Source: Nemertoderma westbladi (taxonomy: Eukaryota; Xenacoelomorpha; Nemertodermatida; Nemertodermatidae). Taken from it: DNA of 64,000 nt. The translations under genes were made by a program, and so were the position numbers. Every line of letters begins with the position of its first letter. Position 1 is the first letter of the stretch. The stretch is taken from assembly GCA_032718475.1 (NCBI GenBank), contig JAUCBJ010006028.1, forward strand, positions 1 to 64,000, written 5' to 3'. Shown here piece by piece: positions 12,801 to 27,800 of the stretch. The notes under the pieces are model-generated. The model did not search any database. It worked only from the letters and a program-made list of their open reading frames with translations, and was not told the origin of the DNA.

Positions 12801-15800
12801 GGTCTGTATCCAGCTCATGTTTGTTGTTTATGGTCTGTATCCAGCTGATGTTTGTTGTTTATGGTCTGTATCCAGCTGATGTTTGTTGTTTATGGTCTGT
12901 ATACAGCTCATGTTTGTTGTTTATGGTCTGTATACAGCTGATGTTTGTTGTTTATGACCTGTATCCAGCTGATGTTTGTTGTTTATGGTCTGTATCGAGC
13001 TGATGTTTGTTGTTTATGGTCTGTATCCAGCTGATGTTTGTTGTTTATGGTCTGTATCCAGCTGATGTTTGTTGTTTATGACCTGTATCCAGCTGATGTT
13101 TGTTGTTTATGGTCTGTATCCAGCTGATGTTTGTTGTTTATGGTCTGTATCCAGCTGATGTTTGTTGTTTATGGTCTGTATCCAGCTGATGTTTGTTGTT
13201 TATGACCTGTATCCAGCTGATGTTTGTTGTTTATGGTCTGTATCCAGCTGATGTTTGTTGTTTATGGTCTGTATCCAGCTGATGTTTGTTGTTTATGGTC
13301 TGTATCCAGCTGATGTTTGTTGTTTATGACCTGTATCCAGCTGATGTTTGTTGTTTATGGTCTGTATCCAGCTGATGTTTGTTGTTTATGACCTGTATCC
13401 AGCTGATGTTTGTTGTTTATGGTCTGTATACAGCTGATGTTTGTTGTTTATGACCTCTATCCAGCTGATGTTTGTTGTTTATGACCTCTATCCAGCTGAT
13501 GTTTGTTGTTTATGGTCTGTATCCAGCTGATGTTTGTTGTTTATGGTCTGTATACAGCTGATGTTTGTTGTTTATGACCTCTATCCAGCTGATGTTTGTT
13601 GTTTATGGTCTGTATCCAGCTGATGTTTGTTGTTTATGACCTGTATCCAGCTGATGTTTGTTGTTTATGGTCTGTATACAGCTGATGTTTGTTGTTTATG
13701 GTCTGTATACAGCTGATGTTTGTTGTTTATGGTCTGTATCCAGCTGATGTTTGTTGTTTATGACCTGTATCCAGCTGATGTTTGTTGTTTATGACCTGTA
13801 TCCAGCTGATGTTTGTTGTTTATGACCTGTATCCAGCTGATGTTTGTTGTTTATGGTCTGTATCCAGCTGATGTTTGTTGTTTATGGTCTGTATCCAGCT
13901 GATGTTTGTTGTTTATGGTCTGTATCCAGCTGATGTTTGTTGTTTATGGTCTGTATCCAGCTGATGTTTGTTGTTTATGGTCTGTATCCAGCTGATGTTT
14001 GTTGTTTATGGTCTGTATCCAGCTGATGTTTGTTGTTTATGACCTGTATCCAGCTGATGTTTATTGTTTATGACCTGTATCCAGCTGATGTTTCTTGTTT
14101 ATGACCTGTATCCAGCTGATGTTTGTTGTTTATGGTCTGTATCCAGCTGATGTTTGTTGTTTATGGTCTGTATCCAGCTGATGTTTGTTGTTTATGGTCT
14201 GTATCCAGCTGATGTTTGTTGTTTATGGTCTGTATCCAGCTGATGTTTGTTGTTTATGGTCTGTATACAGCTGATGTTTGTTGTTTATGGTCTGTATCCA
14301 GCTGATGTTTGTTGTTTATGACCTGTATCCAGCTGATGTTTGTTGTTTATGGTCTGTATCCAGCTGATGTTTGTTGTTTATGGTCTGTATCCAGCTGATG
14401 TTTGTTGTTTATGGTCTGTATCCAGCTGATGTTTGTTGTTTATGACCTGTATCCAGCTGATGTTTGTTGTTTATGGTCTGTATCCAGCTGATGTTTGTTG
14501 TTTATGACCTGTATCCAGCTGATGTTTGTTGTTTATGGTCTGTATCCAGCTGATGTTTGTTGTTTATGGTCTGTATCCAGCTGATGTTTGTTGTTTATGG
14601 TCTGTATCCAGCTGATGTTTGTTGTTTATGACCTGTATCCAGCTGATGTTTGTTGTTTATGGTCTGTATCCAGCTGATGTTTGTTGTTTATGGTCTGTAT
14701 CCAGCTGATGTTTGTTGTTTATGACCTGTATCCAGCTGATGTTTGTTGTTTATGGTCTGTATCCAGCTGATGTTTGTTGTTTATGACCTGTATCCAGCTG
14801 ATGTTTGTTGTTTATGGTCTGTATCCAGCTGATGTTTGTTGTTTATGACCTGTATCCAGCTGATGTTTGTTGTTTATGGTCTGTATCCAGCTGATGTTTG
14901 TTGTTTATGGTCTGTATCCAGCTGATGTTTGTTGTTTATGACCTGTATCCAGCTGATGTTTGTTGTTTATGGTCTGTATCCAGCTGATGTTTGTTGTTTA
15001 TGACCTGTATCCAGCTGATGTTTGTTGTTTATGGTCTGTATCCAGCTGATGTTTGTTGTTTATGACCTGTATCCAGCTGATGTTTGTTGTTTATGGTCTG
15101 TATCCAGCTGATGTTTGTTGTTTATGGTCTGTATCCAGCTGATGTTTGTTGTTTATGGTCTGTATCCAGCTGATGTTTGTTGTTTATGGTCTGTATCCAG
15201 CTGATGTTTGTTGTTTATGGTCTGTATCCAGCTGATGTTTGTTGTTTATGGTCTGTATCCAGCTGATGTTTGTTGTTTATGGTCTGTATCCAGCTGATGT
15301 TTGTTGTTTATGGTCTGTATCCAGCTGATGTTTGTTGTTTATGGTCTGTATCCAGCTGATGTTTGTTGTTTATGACCTGTATCCAGCTGATGTTTGTTGT
15401 TTATGGTCTGTATCCAGCTGATGTTTGTTGTTTATGACCTGTATCCAGCTGATGTTTGTTGTTTATGGTCTGTATCCAGCTGATGTTTGTTGTTTATGAC
15501 CTGTATCCAGCTGATGTTTGTTGTTTATGACCTGTATCCAGCTGATGTTTGTTGTTTATGGTCTGTATCCAGCTGATGTTTGTTGTTTATGACCTGTATC
15601 CAGCTGATGTTTGTTGTTTATGGTCTGTATCCAGCTGATGTTTGTTGTTTATGACCTGTATCCAGCTGATGTTTGTTGTTTATGGTCTGTATCCAGCTGA
15701 TGTTTGTTGTTTATGACCTGTATCCAGCTGATGTTTGTTGTTTATGGTCTGTATCCAGCTGATGTTTGTTGTTTATGGTCTGTATCCAGCTGATGTTTGT

Positions 15801-18800
15801 TGTTTATGGTCTGTATCCAGCTGATGTTTGTTGTTTATGGTCTGTATCCAGCTGATGTTTGTTGTTTATGGTCTGTATCCAGCTGATGTTTGTTGTTTAT
15901 GGTCTGTATCCAGCTGATGTTTGTTGTTTATGGTCTGTATCCAGCTGATGTTTGTTGTTTATGGTCTGTATCCAGCTGATGTTTGTTGTTTATGGTCTGT
16001 ATCCAGCTGATGTTTGTTGTTTATGGTCTGTATCCAGCTGATGTTTGTTGTTTATGGTCTGTATCCAGCTGATGTTTGTTGTTTATGGTCTGTATCCAGC
16101 TGATGTTTGTTGTTTATGGTCTGTATCCAGCTGATGTTTGTTGTTTATGGTCTGTATCCAGCTGATGTTTGTTGTTTATGGTCTGTATCCAGCTGATGTT
16201 TGTTGTTTATGGTCTGTATCCAGCTGATGTTTGTTGTTTATGGTCTGTATCCAGCTGATGTTTGTTGTTTATGGTCTGTATCCAGCTGATGTTTGTTGTT
16301 TATGGTCTGTATCCAGCTGATGTTTGTTGTTTATGGTCTGTATCCAGCTGATGTTTGTTGTTTATGGTCTGTATCCAGCTGATGTTTGTTGTTTATGGTC
16401 TGTATCCAGCTGATGTTTGTTGTTTATGGTCTGTATCCAGCTGATGTTTGTTGTTTATGGTCTGTATCCAGCTGATGTTTGTTGTTTATGGTCTGTATCC
16501 AGCTGATGTTTGTTGTTTATGACCTGTATCCAGCTGATGTTTGTTGTTTATGGTCTGTATCCAGCTGATGTTTGTTGTTTATGACCTGTATCCAGCTGAT
16601 GTTTGTTGTTTATGGTCTGTATCCAGCTGATGTTTGTTGTTTATGGTCTGTATCCAGCTGATGTTTGTTGTTTATGGTCTGTATCCAGCTGATGTTTGTT
16701 GTTTATGGTCTGTATCCAGCTGATGTTTGTTGTTTATGGTCTGTATCCAGCTGATGTTTGTTGTTTATGGTCTGTATCCAGCTGATGTTTGTTGTTTATG
16801 GTCTGTATCCAGCTGATGTTTGTTGTTTATGGTCTGTATCCAGCTGATGTTTGTTGTTTATGGTCTGTATCCAGCTGATGTTTGTTGTTTATGGTCTGTA
16901 TCCAGCTGATGTTTGTTGTTTATGGTCTGTATCCAGCTGATGTTTGTTGTTTATGATCTGTATCCAGCTGATGTTTGTTGTTTATGGTCTGTATCCAGCT
17001 GATGTTTGTTGTTTATGGTCTGTATCCAGCTGATGTTTGTTGTTTATGACCTGTATCCAGCTGATGTTTGTTGTTTATGGTCTGTATCCAGCTGATGTTT
17101 GTTGTTTATGGTCTGTATCCAGCTGATGTTTGTTGTTTATGGTCTGTATCCAGCTGATGTTTGTTGTTTATGGTCTGTATCCAGCTGATGTTTGTTGTTT
17201 ATGGTCTGTATCCAGCTGATGTTTGTTGTTTATGACCTGTATCCAGCTGATGTTTGTTGTTTATGGTCTGTATCCAGCTGATGTTTGTTGTTTATGGTCT
17301 GTATCCAGCTGATGTTTGTTGTTTATGGTCTGTATCCAGCTGATGTTTGTTGTTTATGGTCTGTATCCAGCTGATGTTTGTTGTTTATGACCTGTATCCA
17401 GCTGATGTTTGTTGTTTATGACCTGTATCCAGCTGATGTTTGTTGTTTATGGTCTGTATCCAGCTGATGTTTGTTGTTTATGGTCTGTATCCAGCTGATG
17501 TTTGTTGTTTATGGTCTGTATCCAGCTGATGTTTGTTGTTTATGGTCTGTATCCAGCTGATGTTTGTTGTTTATGACCTGTATCCAGCTGATGTTTGTTG
17601 TTTATGACCTGTATCCAGCTGATGTTTGTTGTTTATGGTCTGTATCCAGCTGATGTTTGTTGTTTATGGTCTGTATCCAGCTGATGTTTGTTGTTTATGA
17701 CCTGTATCCAGCTGATGTTTGTTGTTTATGGTCTGTATCCAGCTGATGTTTGTTGTTTATGGTCTGTATCCAGCTGATGTTTGTTGTTTATGGTCTGTAT
17801 CCAGCTGATGTTTGTTGTTTATGACCTGTATCCAGCTGATGTTTGTTGTTTATGACCTGTATCCAGCTGATGTTTGTTGTTTATGACCTGTATCCAGCTG
17901 ATGTTTGTTGTTTATGGTCTGTATCCAGCTGATGTTTGTTGTTTATGGTCTGTATCCAGCTGATGTTTGTTGTTTATGACCTGTATCCAGCTGATGTTTG
18001 TTGTTTATGGTCTGTATCCAGCTGATGTTTGTTGTTTATGACCTGTATCCAGCTGATGTTTGTTGTTTATGGTCTGTATCCAGCTGATGTTTGTTGTTTA
18101 TGACCTGTATCCAGCTGATGTTTGTTGTTTATGACCTGTATCCAGCTGATGTTTGTTGTTTATGGTCTGTATCCAGCTGATGTTTGTTGTTTATGGTCTG
18201 TATCCAGCTGATGTTTGTTGTTTATGACCTGTATCCAGCTGATGTTTGTTGTTTATGGTCTGTATCCAGCTGATGTTTGTTGTTTATGGTCTGTATCCAG
18301 CTGATGTTTGTTGTTTATGACCTGTATCCAGCTGATGTTTGTTGTTTATGGTCTGTATCCAGCTGATGTTTGTTGTTTATGACCTGTATCCAGCTGATGT
18401 TTGTTGTTTATGACCTGTATCCAGCTGATGTTTGTTGTTTATGGTCTGTATCCAGCTGATGTTTGTTGTTTATGGTCTGTATCCAGCTGATGTTTGTTGT
18501 TTATGGTCTGTATCCAGCTGATGTTTGTTGTTTATGACCTGTATCCAGCTGATGTTTGTTGTTTATGACCTGTATCCAGCTGATGTTTGTTGTTTATGGT
18601 CTGTATCCAGCTGATGTTTGTTGTTTATGACCTGTATCCAGCTGATGTTTGTTGTTTATGACCTGTATCCAGCTGATGTTTGTTGTTTATGACCTGTATC
18701 CAGCTGATGTTTGTTGTTTATGACCTGTATCCAGCTGATGTTTGTTGTTTATGGTCTGTATCCAGCTGATGTTTGTTGTTTATGACCTGTATCCAGCTGA

Positions 18801-21800
18801 TGTTTGTTGTTTATGACCTGTATCCAGCTGATGTTTGTTGTTTATGACCTGTATCCAGCTGATGTTTGTTGTTTATGACCTGTATCCAGCTGATGTTTGT
18901 TGTTTATGGTCTGTATCCAGCTGATGTTTGTTGTTTATGGTCTGTATCCAGCTGATGTTTGTTGTTTATGACCTGTATCCAGCTGATGTTTGTTGTTTAT
19001 GACCTGTATCCAGCTGATGTTTGTTGTTTATGACCTGTATCCAGCTGATGTTTGTTGTTTATGGTCTGTATCCAGCTGATGTTTGTTGTTTATGACCTGT
19101 ATCCAGCTGATGTTTGTTGTTTATGGTCTGTATCCAGCTGATGTTTGTTGTTTATGGTCTGTATCCAGCTGATGTTTGTTGTTTATGGTCTGTATCCAGC
19201 TGATGTTTGTTGTTTATGACCTGTATCCAGCTGATGTTTGTTGTTTATGACCTGTATCCAGCTGATGTTTGTTGTTTATGACCTGTATCCAGCTGATGTT
19301 TGTTGTTTATGGTCTGTATCCAGCTGATGTTTGTTGTTTATGACCTGTATCCAGCTGATGTTTGTTGTTTATGGTCTGTATCCAGCTGATGTTTGTTGTT
19401 TATGGTCTGTATCCAGCTGATGTTTGTTGTTTATGACCTGTATCCAGCTGATGTTTGTTGTTTATGGTCTGTATCCAGCTGATGTTTGTTGTTTATGACC
19501 TGTATCCAGCTGATGTTTGTTGTTTATGACCTGTATCCAGCTGATGTTTGTTGTTTATGACCTGTATCCAGCTGATGTTTGTTGTTTATGACCTGTATCC
19601 AGCTGATGTTTGTTGTTTATGACCTGTATCCAGCTGATGTTTGTTGTTTATGGTCTGTATCCAGCTGATGTTTGTTGTTTATGGTCTGTATCCAGCTGAT
19701 GTTTGTTGTTTATGACCTCTATCCAGCTGATGTTTGTTGTTTATGACCTGTATCCAGCTGATGTTTGTTGTTTATGGTCTGTATCCAGCTGATGTTTGTT
19801 GTTTATGACCTGTATCCAGCTGATGTTTGTTGTTTATGACCTCTATCCAGCTGATGTTTGTTGTTTATGGTCTGTATCCAGCTGATGTTTGTTGTTTATG
19901 ACCTGTATCCAGCTGATGTTTGTTGTTTATGGTCTGTATCCAGCTGATGTTTGTTGTTTATGACCTGTATCCAGCTGATGTTTGTTGTTTATGACCTCTA
20001 TCCAGCTGATGTTTGTTGTTTATGGTCTGTATCCAGCTGATGTTTGTTGTTTATGGTCTGTATCCAGCTGATGTTTGTTGTTTATGACCTCTATCCAGCT
20101 GATGTTTGTTGTTTATGACCTGTATCCAGCTGATGTTTGTTGTTTATGACCTGTATCCAGCTGATGTTTGTTGTTTATGACCTGTATCCAGCTGATGTTT
20201 GTTGTTTATGGTCTGTATCCAGCTGATGTTTGTTGTTTATGGTCTGTATCCAGCTGATGTTTGTTGTTTATGACCTCTATCCAGCTGATGTTTGTTGTTT
20301 ATGACCTGTATCCAGCTGATGTTTGTTGTTTATGACCTGTATCCAGCTGATGTTTGTTGTTTATGGTCTGTATCCAGCTGATGTTTGTTGTTTATGGTCT
20401 GTATCCAGCTGATGTTTGTTGTTTATGACCTGTATCCAGCTGATGTTTGTTGTTTATGGTCTGTATCCAGCTGATGTTTGTTGTTTATGACCTCTATCCA
20501 GCTGATGTTTGTTGTTTATGACCTGTATCCAGCTGATGTTTGTTGTTTATGACCTGTATCCAGCTGATGTTTGTTGTTTATGACCTGTATCCAGCTGATG
20601 TTTGTTGTTTATGACCTGTATCCAGCTGATGTTTGTTGTTTATGGTCTGTATCCAGCTGATGTTTGTTGTTTATGGTCTGTATCCAGCTGATGTTTGTTG
20701 TTTATGACCTGTATCCAGCTGATGTTTGTTGTTTATGACCTGTATCCAGCTGATGTTTGTTGTTTATGACCTCTATCCAGCTGATGTTTGTTGTTTATGA
20801 CCTGTATCCAGCTGATGTTTGTTGTTTATGGTCTGTATCCAGCTGATGTTTGTTGTTTATGACCTGTATCCAGCTGATGTTTGTTGTTTATGACCTGTAT
20901 CCAGCTGATGTTTGTTGTTTATGACCTGTATCCAGCTGATGTTTGTTGTTTATGACCTGTATCCAGCTGATGTTTGTTGTTTATGACCTGTATCCAGCTG
21001 ATGTTTGTTGTTTATGGTCTGTATCCAGCTGATGTTTGTTGTTTATGGTCTGTATCCAGCTGATGTTTGTTGTTTATGGTCCTGTATCCAGCTGATGTTT
21101 GTTGTTTATGGTCTGTATCCAGCTGATGTTTGTTGTTTATGGTCTGTATCCAGCTGATGTTTGTTGTTTATGGTCTGTATCCAGCTGATGTTTGTTGTTT
21201 ATGACCTGTATCCAGCTGATGTTTGTTGTTTATGGTCTGTATCCAGCTGATGTTTGTTGTTTATGACCTGTATCCAGCTGATGTTTGTTGTTTATGACCT
21301 GTATCCAGCTGATGTTTGTTGTTTATGGTCTGTATCCAGCTGATGTTTGTTGTTTATGACCTGTATCCAGCTGATGTTTGTTGTTTATGACCTGTATCCA
21401 GCTGATGTTTGTTGTTTATGACCTCTATCCAGCTGATGTTTGTTGTTTATGACCTGTATCCAGCTGATGTTTGTTGTTTATGGTCTGTATCCAGCTGATG
21501 TTTGTTGTTTATGACCTGTATCCAGCTGATGTTTGTTGTTTATGACCTCTATCCAGCTGATGTTTGTTGTTTATGGTCTGTATCCAGCTGATGTTTGTTG
21601 TTTATGACCTGTATCCAGCTGATGTTTGTTGTTTATGGTCTGTATCCAGCTGATGTTTGTTGTTTATGACCTGTATCCAGCTGATGTTTGTTGTTTATGA
21701 CCTGTATCCAGCTGATGTTTGTTGTTTATGGTCTGTATCCAGCTGATGTTTGTTGTTTATGACCTGTATCCAGCTGATGTTTGTTGTTTATGACCTGTAT

Positions 21801-24800
21801 CCAGCTGATGTTTGTTGTTTATGACCTCTATCCAGCTGATGTTTGTTGTTTATGACCTGTATCCAGCTGATGTTTGTTGTTTATGGTCTGTATCCAGCTG
21901 ATGTTTGTTGTTTATGACCTGTATCCAGCTGATGTTTGTTGTTTATGACCTGTATCCAGCTGATGTTTGTTGTTTATGGTCTGTATCCAGCTGATGTTTG
22001 TTGTTTATGACCTCTATCCAGCTGATGTTTGTTGTTTATGACCTGTATCCAGCTGATGTTTGTTGTTTATGGTCTGTATCCAGCTGATGTTTGTTGTTTA
22101 TGACCTGTATCCAGCTGATGTTTGTTGTTTATGACCTGTATCCAGCTGATGTTTGTTGTTTATGGTCTGTATCCAGCTGATGTTTGTTGTTTATGACCTG
22201 TATCCAGCTGATGTTTGTTGTTTATGACCTGTATCCAGCTGATGTTTGTTGTTTATGACCTCTATCCAGCTGATGTTTGTTGTTTATGACCTGTATCCAG
22301 CTGATGTTTGTTGTTTATGACCTGTATCCAGCTGATGTTTGTTGTTTATGACCTGTATCCAGCTGATGTTTGTTGTTTATGGTCTGTATCCAGCTGATGT
22401 TTGTTGTTTATGACCTGTATCCAGCTGATGTTTGTTGTTTATGACCTGTATCCAGCTGATGTTTGTTGTTTATGGTCTGTATCCAGCTGATGTTTGTTGT
22501 TTATGACCTGTATCCAGCTGATGTTTGTTGTTTATGACCTGTATCCAGCTGATGTTTGTTGTTTATGGTCTGTATCCAGCTGATGTTTGTTGTTTATGAC
22601 CTGTATCCAGCTGATGTTTGTTGTTTATGACCTGTATCCAGCTGATGTTTGTTGTTTATGACCTCTATCCAGCTGATGTTTGTTGTTTATGACCTGTATC
22701 CAGCTGATGTTTGTTGTTTATGACCTGTATCCAGCTGATGTTTGTTGTTTATGACCTGTATCCAGCTGATGTTTGTTGTTTATGACCTGTATCCAGCTGA
22801 TGTTTGTTGTTTATGGTCTGTATCCAGCTGATGTTTGTTGTTTATGGTCTGTATCCAGCTGATGTTTGTTGTTTATGGTCTGTATCCAGCTGATGTTTGT
22901 TGTTTATGACCTCTATCCAGCTGATGTTTGTTGTTTATGACCTGTATCCAGCTGATGTTTGTTGTTTATGGTCTGTATCCAGCTGATGTTTGTTGTTTAT
23001 GACCTGTATCCAGCTGATGTTTGTTGTTTATGACCTGTATCCAGCTGATGTTTGTTGTTTATGGTCTGTATCCAGCTGATGTTTGTTGTTTATGACCTGT
23101 ATCCAGCTGATGTTTGTTGTTTATGACCTGTATCCAGCTGATGTTTGTTGTTTATGACCTGTATCCAGCTGATGTTTGTTGTTTATGACCTGTATCCAGC
23201 TGATGTTTGTTGTTTATGACCTGTATCCAGCTGATGTTTGTTGTTTATGGTCTGTATCCAGCTGATGTTTGTTGTTTATGACCTCTATCCAGCTGATGTT
23301 TGTTGTTTATGGTCTGTATCCAGCTGATGTTTGTTGTTTATGACCTGTATCCAGCTGATGTTTGTTGTTTATGACCTGTATCCAGCTGATGTTTGTTGTT
23401 TATGACCTGTATCCAGCTGATGTTTGTTGTTTATGACCTGTATCCAGCTGATGTTTGTTGTTTATGACCTGTATCCAGCTGATGTTTGTTGTTTATGACC
23501 TGTATCCAGCTGATGTTTGTTGTTTATGACCTGTATCCAGCTGATGTTTGTTGTTTATGGTCTGTATCCAGCTGATGTTTGTTGTTTATGACCTGTATCC
23601 AGCTGATGTTTGTTGTTTATGACCTGTATCCAGCTGATGTTTGTTGTTTATGGTCTGTATCCAGCTGATGTTTGTTGTTTATGACCTGTATCCAGCTGAT
23701 GTTTGTTGTTTATGGTCTGTATCCAGCTGATGTTTGTTGTTTATGGTCTGTATCCAGCTGATGTTTGTTGTTTATGACCTGTATCCAGCTGATGTTTGTT
23801 GTTTATGACCTGTATCCAGCTGATGTTTGTTGTTTATGACCTGTATCCAGCTGATGTTTGTTGTTTATGGTCTGTATCCAGCTGATGTTTGTTGTTTATG
23901 ACCTGTATCCAGCTGATGTTTGTTGTTTATGACCTGTATCCAGCTGATGTTTGTTGTTTATGGTCTGTATCCAGCTGATGTTTGTTGTTTATGACCTGTA
24001 TCCAGCTGATGTTTGTTGTTTATGGTCTGTATCCAGCTGATGTTTGTTGTTTATGACCTGTATCCAGCTGATGTTTGTTGTTTATGGTCTGTATCCAGCT
24101 GATGTTTGTTGTTTATGACCTGTATCCAGCTGATGTTTGTTGTTTATGGTCTGTATCCAGCTGATGTTTGTTGTTTATGACCTGTATCCAGCTGATGTTT
24201 GTTGTTTATGGTCTGTATCCAGCTGATGTTTGTTGTTTATGACCTGTATCCAGCTGATGTTTGTTGTTTATGGTCTGTATCCAGCTGATGTTTGTTGTTT
24301 ATGACCTGTATCCAGCTGATGTTTGTTGTTTATGGTCTGTATCCAGCTGATGTTTGTTGTTTATGACCTGTATCCAGCTGATGTTTGTTGTTTATGGTCT
24401 GTATCCAGCTGATGTTTGTTGTTTATGACCTGTATCCAGCTGATGTTTGTTGTTTATGGTCTGTATCCAGCTGATGTTTGTTGTTTATGACCTGTATCCA
24501 GCTGATGTTTGTTGTTTATGACCTGTATCCAGCTGATGTTTGTTGTTTATGACCTGTATCCAGCTGATGTTTGTTGTTTATGACCTGTATCCAGCTGATG
24601 TTTGTTGTTTATGACCTGTATCCAGCTGATGTTTGTTGTTTATGGTCTGTATCCAGCTGATGTTTGTTGTTTATGACCTCTATCCAGCTGATGTTTGTTG
24701 TTTATGACCTGTATCCAGCTGATGTTTGTTGTTTATGGTCTGTATCCAGCTGATGTTTGTTGTTTATGGTCTGTATCCAGCTGATGTTTGTTGTTTATGA

Positions 24801-27800
24801 CCTGTATCCAGCTGATGTTTGTTGTTTATGGTCTGTATCCAGCTGATGTTTGTTGTTTATGGTCTGTATCCAGCTGATGTTTGTTGTTTATGACCTGTAT
24901 CCAGCTGATGTTTGTTGTTTATGGTCTGTATCCAGCTGATGTTTGTTGTTTATGACCTGTATCCAGCTGATGTTTGTTGTTTATGACCTGTATCCAGCTG
25001 ATGTTTGTTGTTTATGACCTGTATCCAGCTGATGTTTGTTGTTTATGACCTGTATCCAGCTGATGTTTGTTGTTTATGACCTGTATCCAGCTGATGTTTG
25101 TTGTTTATGACCTGTATCCAGCTGATGTTTGTTGTTTATGGTCTGTATCCAGCTGATGTTTGTTGTTTATGACCTGTATCCAGCTGATGTTTGTTGTTTA
25201 TGACCTGTATCCAGCTGATGTTTGTTGTTTATGGTCTGTATCCAGCTGATGTTTGTTGTTTATGGTCTGTATCCAGCTGATGTTTGTTGTTTATGACCTC
25301 TATCCAGCTGATGTTTGTTGTTTATGACCTGTATCCAGCTGATGTTTGTTGTTTATGGTCTGTATCCAGCTGATGTTTGTTGTTTATGACCTGTATCCAG
25401 CTGATGTTTGTTGTTTATGACCTGTATCCAGCTGATGTTTGTTGTTTATGACCTGTATCCAGCTGATGTTTGTTGTTTATGACCTGTATCCAGCTGATGT
25501 TTGTTGTTTATGACCTGTATCCAGCTGATGTTTGTTGTTTATGACCTGTATCCAGCTGATGTTTGTTGTTTATGACCTGTATCCAGCTGATGTTTGTTGT
25601 TTATGACCTGTATCCAGCTGATGTTTGTTGTTTATGACCTGTATCCAGCTGATGTTTGTTGTTTATGACCTGTATCCAGCTGATGTTTGTTGTTTATGAC
25701 CTGTATCCAGCTGATGTTTGTTGTTTATGACCTGTATCCAGCTGATGTTTGTTGTTTATGACCTGTATCCAGCTGATGTTTGTTGTTTATGACCTGTATC
25801 CAGCTGATGTTTGTTGTTTATGACCTGTATCCAGCTGATGTTTGTTGTTTATGACCTGTATCCAGCTGATGTTTGTTGTTTATGACCTGTATCCAGCTGA
25901 TGTTTGTTGTTTATGACCTGTATCCAGCTGATGTTTGTTGTTTATGACCTGTATCCAGCTGATGTTTGTTGTTTATGACCTGTATCCAGCTGATGTTTGT
26001 TGTTTATGACCTGTATCCAGCTGATGTTTGTTGTTTATGACCTGTATCCAGCTGATGTTTCTTGTTTATGACCTGTATCCAGCTGATGTTTGTTGTTTAT
26101 GACCTGTATCCAGCTGATGTTTGTTGTTTATGACCTGTATCCAGCTGATGTTTGTTGTTTATGACCTGTATCCAGCTGATGTTTGTTGTTTATGACCTGT
26201 ATCCAGCTGATGTTTGTTGTTTATGACCTGTATCCAGCTGATGTTTGTTGTTTATGACCTGTATCCAGCTGATGTTTGTTGTTTATGGTCTGTATCCAGC
26301 TGATGTTTGTTGTTTATGGTCTGTATCCAGCTGATGTTTGTTGTTTATGGTCTGTATACAGCTGATGTTTGTTGTTTATGACCTCTATCCAGCTGATGTT
26401 TGTTGTTTATGACCTGTATCCAGCTGATGTTTGTTGTTTATGACCTGTATCCAGCTGATGTTTGTTGTTTATGGTCTGTATCCAGCTGATGTTTGTTGTT
26501 TATGGTCTGTATCCAGCTGATGTTTGTTGTTTATGGTCTGTATCCAGCTGATGTTTGTTGTTTATGACCTCTATCCAGCTGATGTTTGTTGTTTATGGTC
26601 TGTATCCAGCTGATGTTTGTTGTTTATGACCTGTATCCAGCTGATGTTTGTTGTTTATGGTCTGTATCCAGCTGATGTTTGTTGTTTATGGTCTGTATAC
26701 AGCTGATGTTTGTTGTTTATGACCTCTATCCAGCTGATGTTTGTTGTTTATGGTCTGTATCCAGCTGATGTTTGTTGTTTATGGTCTGTATACAGCTGAT
26801 GTTTGTTGTTTATGACCTCTATCCAGCTGATGTTTGTTGTTTATGACCTCTATCCAGCTGATGTTTGTTGTTTATGGTCTGTATCCAGCTGATGTTTGTT
26901 GTTTATGGTCTGTATCCAGCTGATGTTTGTTGTTTATGGTCTGTATACAGCTGATGTTTGTTGTTTATGACCTCTATCCAGCTGATGTTTGTTGTTTATG
27001 ACCTGTATCCAGCTGATGTTTGTTGTTTATGACCTGTATCCAGCTGATGTTTGTTGTTTATGGTCTGTATACAGCTGATGTTTGTTGTTTATGACCTCTA
27101 TCCAGCTGATGTTTGTTGTTTATGACCTCTATCCAGCTGATGTTTCTTGTTTATGACCTGTATCCAGCTGATGTTTGTTGTTTATGGTCTGTATCCAGCT
27201 GATGTTTGTTGTTTATGGTCTGTATCCAGCTGATGTTTGTTGTTTATGGTCTGTATCCAGCTGATGTTTATTGTTTATGGTCTGTATCCAGCTGATGTTT
27301 GTTGTATATGGTCTGTATCCAGCTGATGTTTGTTGTTTATGGTCTGTATCCAGCTGATGTTTGTTGTTTATGGTCTGTATCCAGCTGATGTTTGTTGTTT
27401 ATGGTCTGTATCCAGCTGATGTTTGTTGTTTATGGTCTGTATACAGCTGATGTTTGTTGTTTATGACCTCTATCCAGCTGATGTTTCTTGTTTATGACCT
27501 GTATCCAGCTGATGTTTGTTGTATATGGTCTGTATCCAGCTGATGTTTGTTGTTTATGGTCTGTATCCAGCTGATGTTTATTGTTTATGGTCTGTATCCA
27601 GCTGATGTTTGTTGTTTATGGTCTGTATCCAGCTGATGTTTGTTGTTTATGGTCTGTATCCAGCTGATGTTTGTTGTTTATGACCTCTATCCAGCTGATG
27701 TTTGTTGTTTATGACCTGTATCCAGCTGATGTTTGTTGTTTATGGTCTGTATCCAGCTGATGTTTGTTGTTTATGGTCTGTATACAGCTGATGTTTGTTG

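Noticed and set aside
12728..13003. Open frames inside the 31-bp array (also 6560-6742, 10310-10492, 35642-35824)
   Set aside because: They are read-throughs of the 31-bp unit (93-bp protein period) and lack splice or start context.
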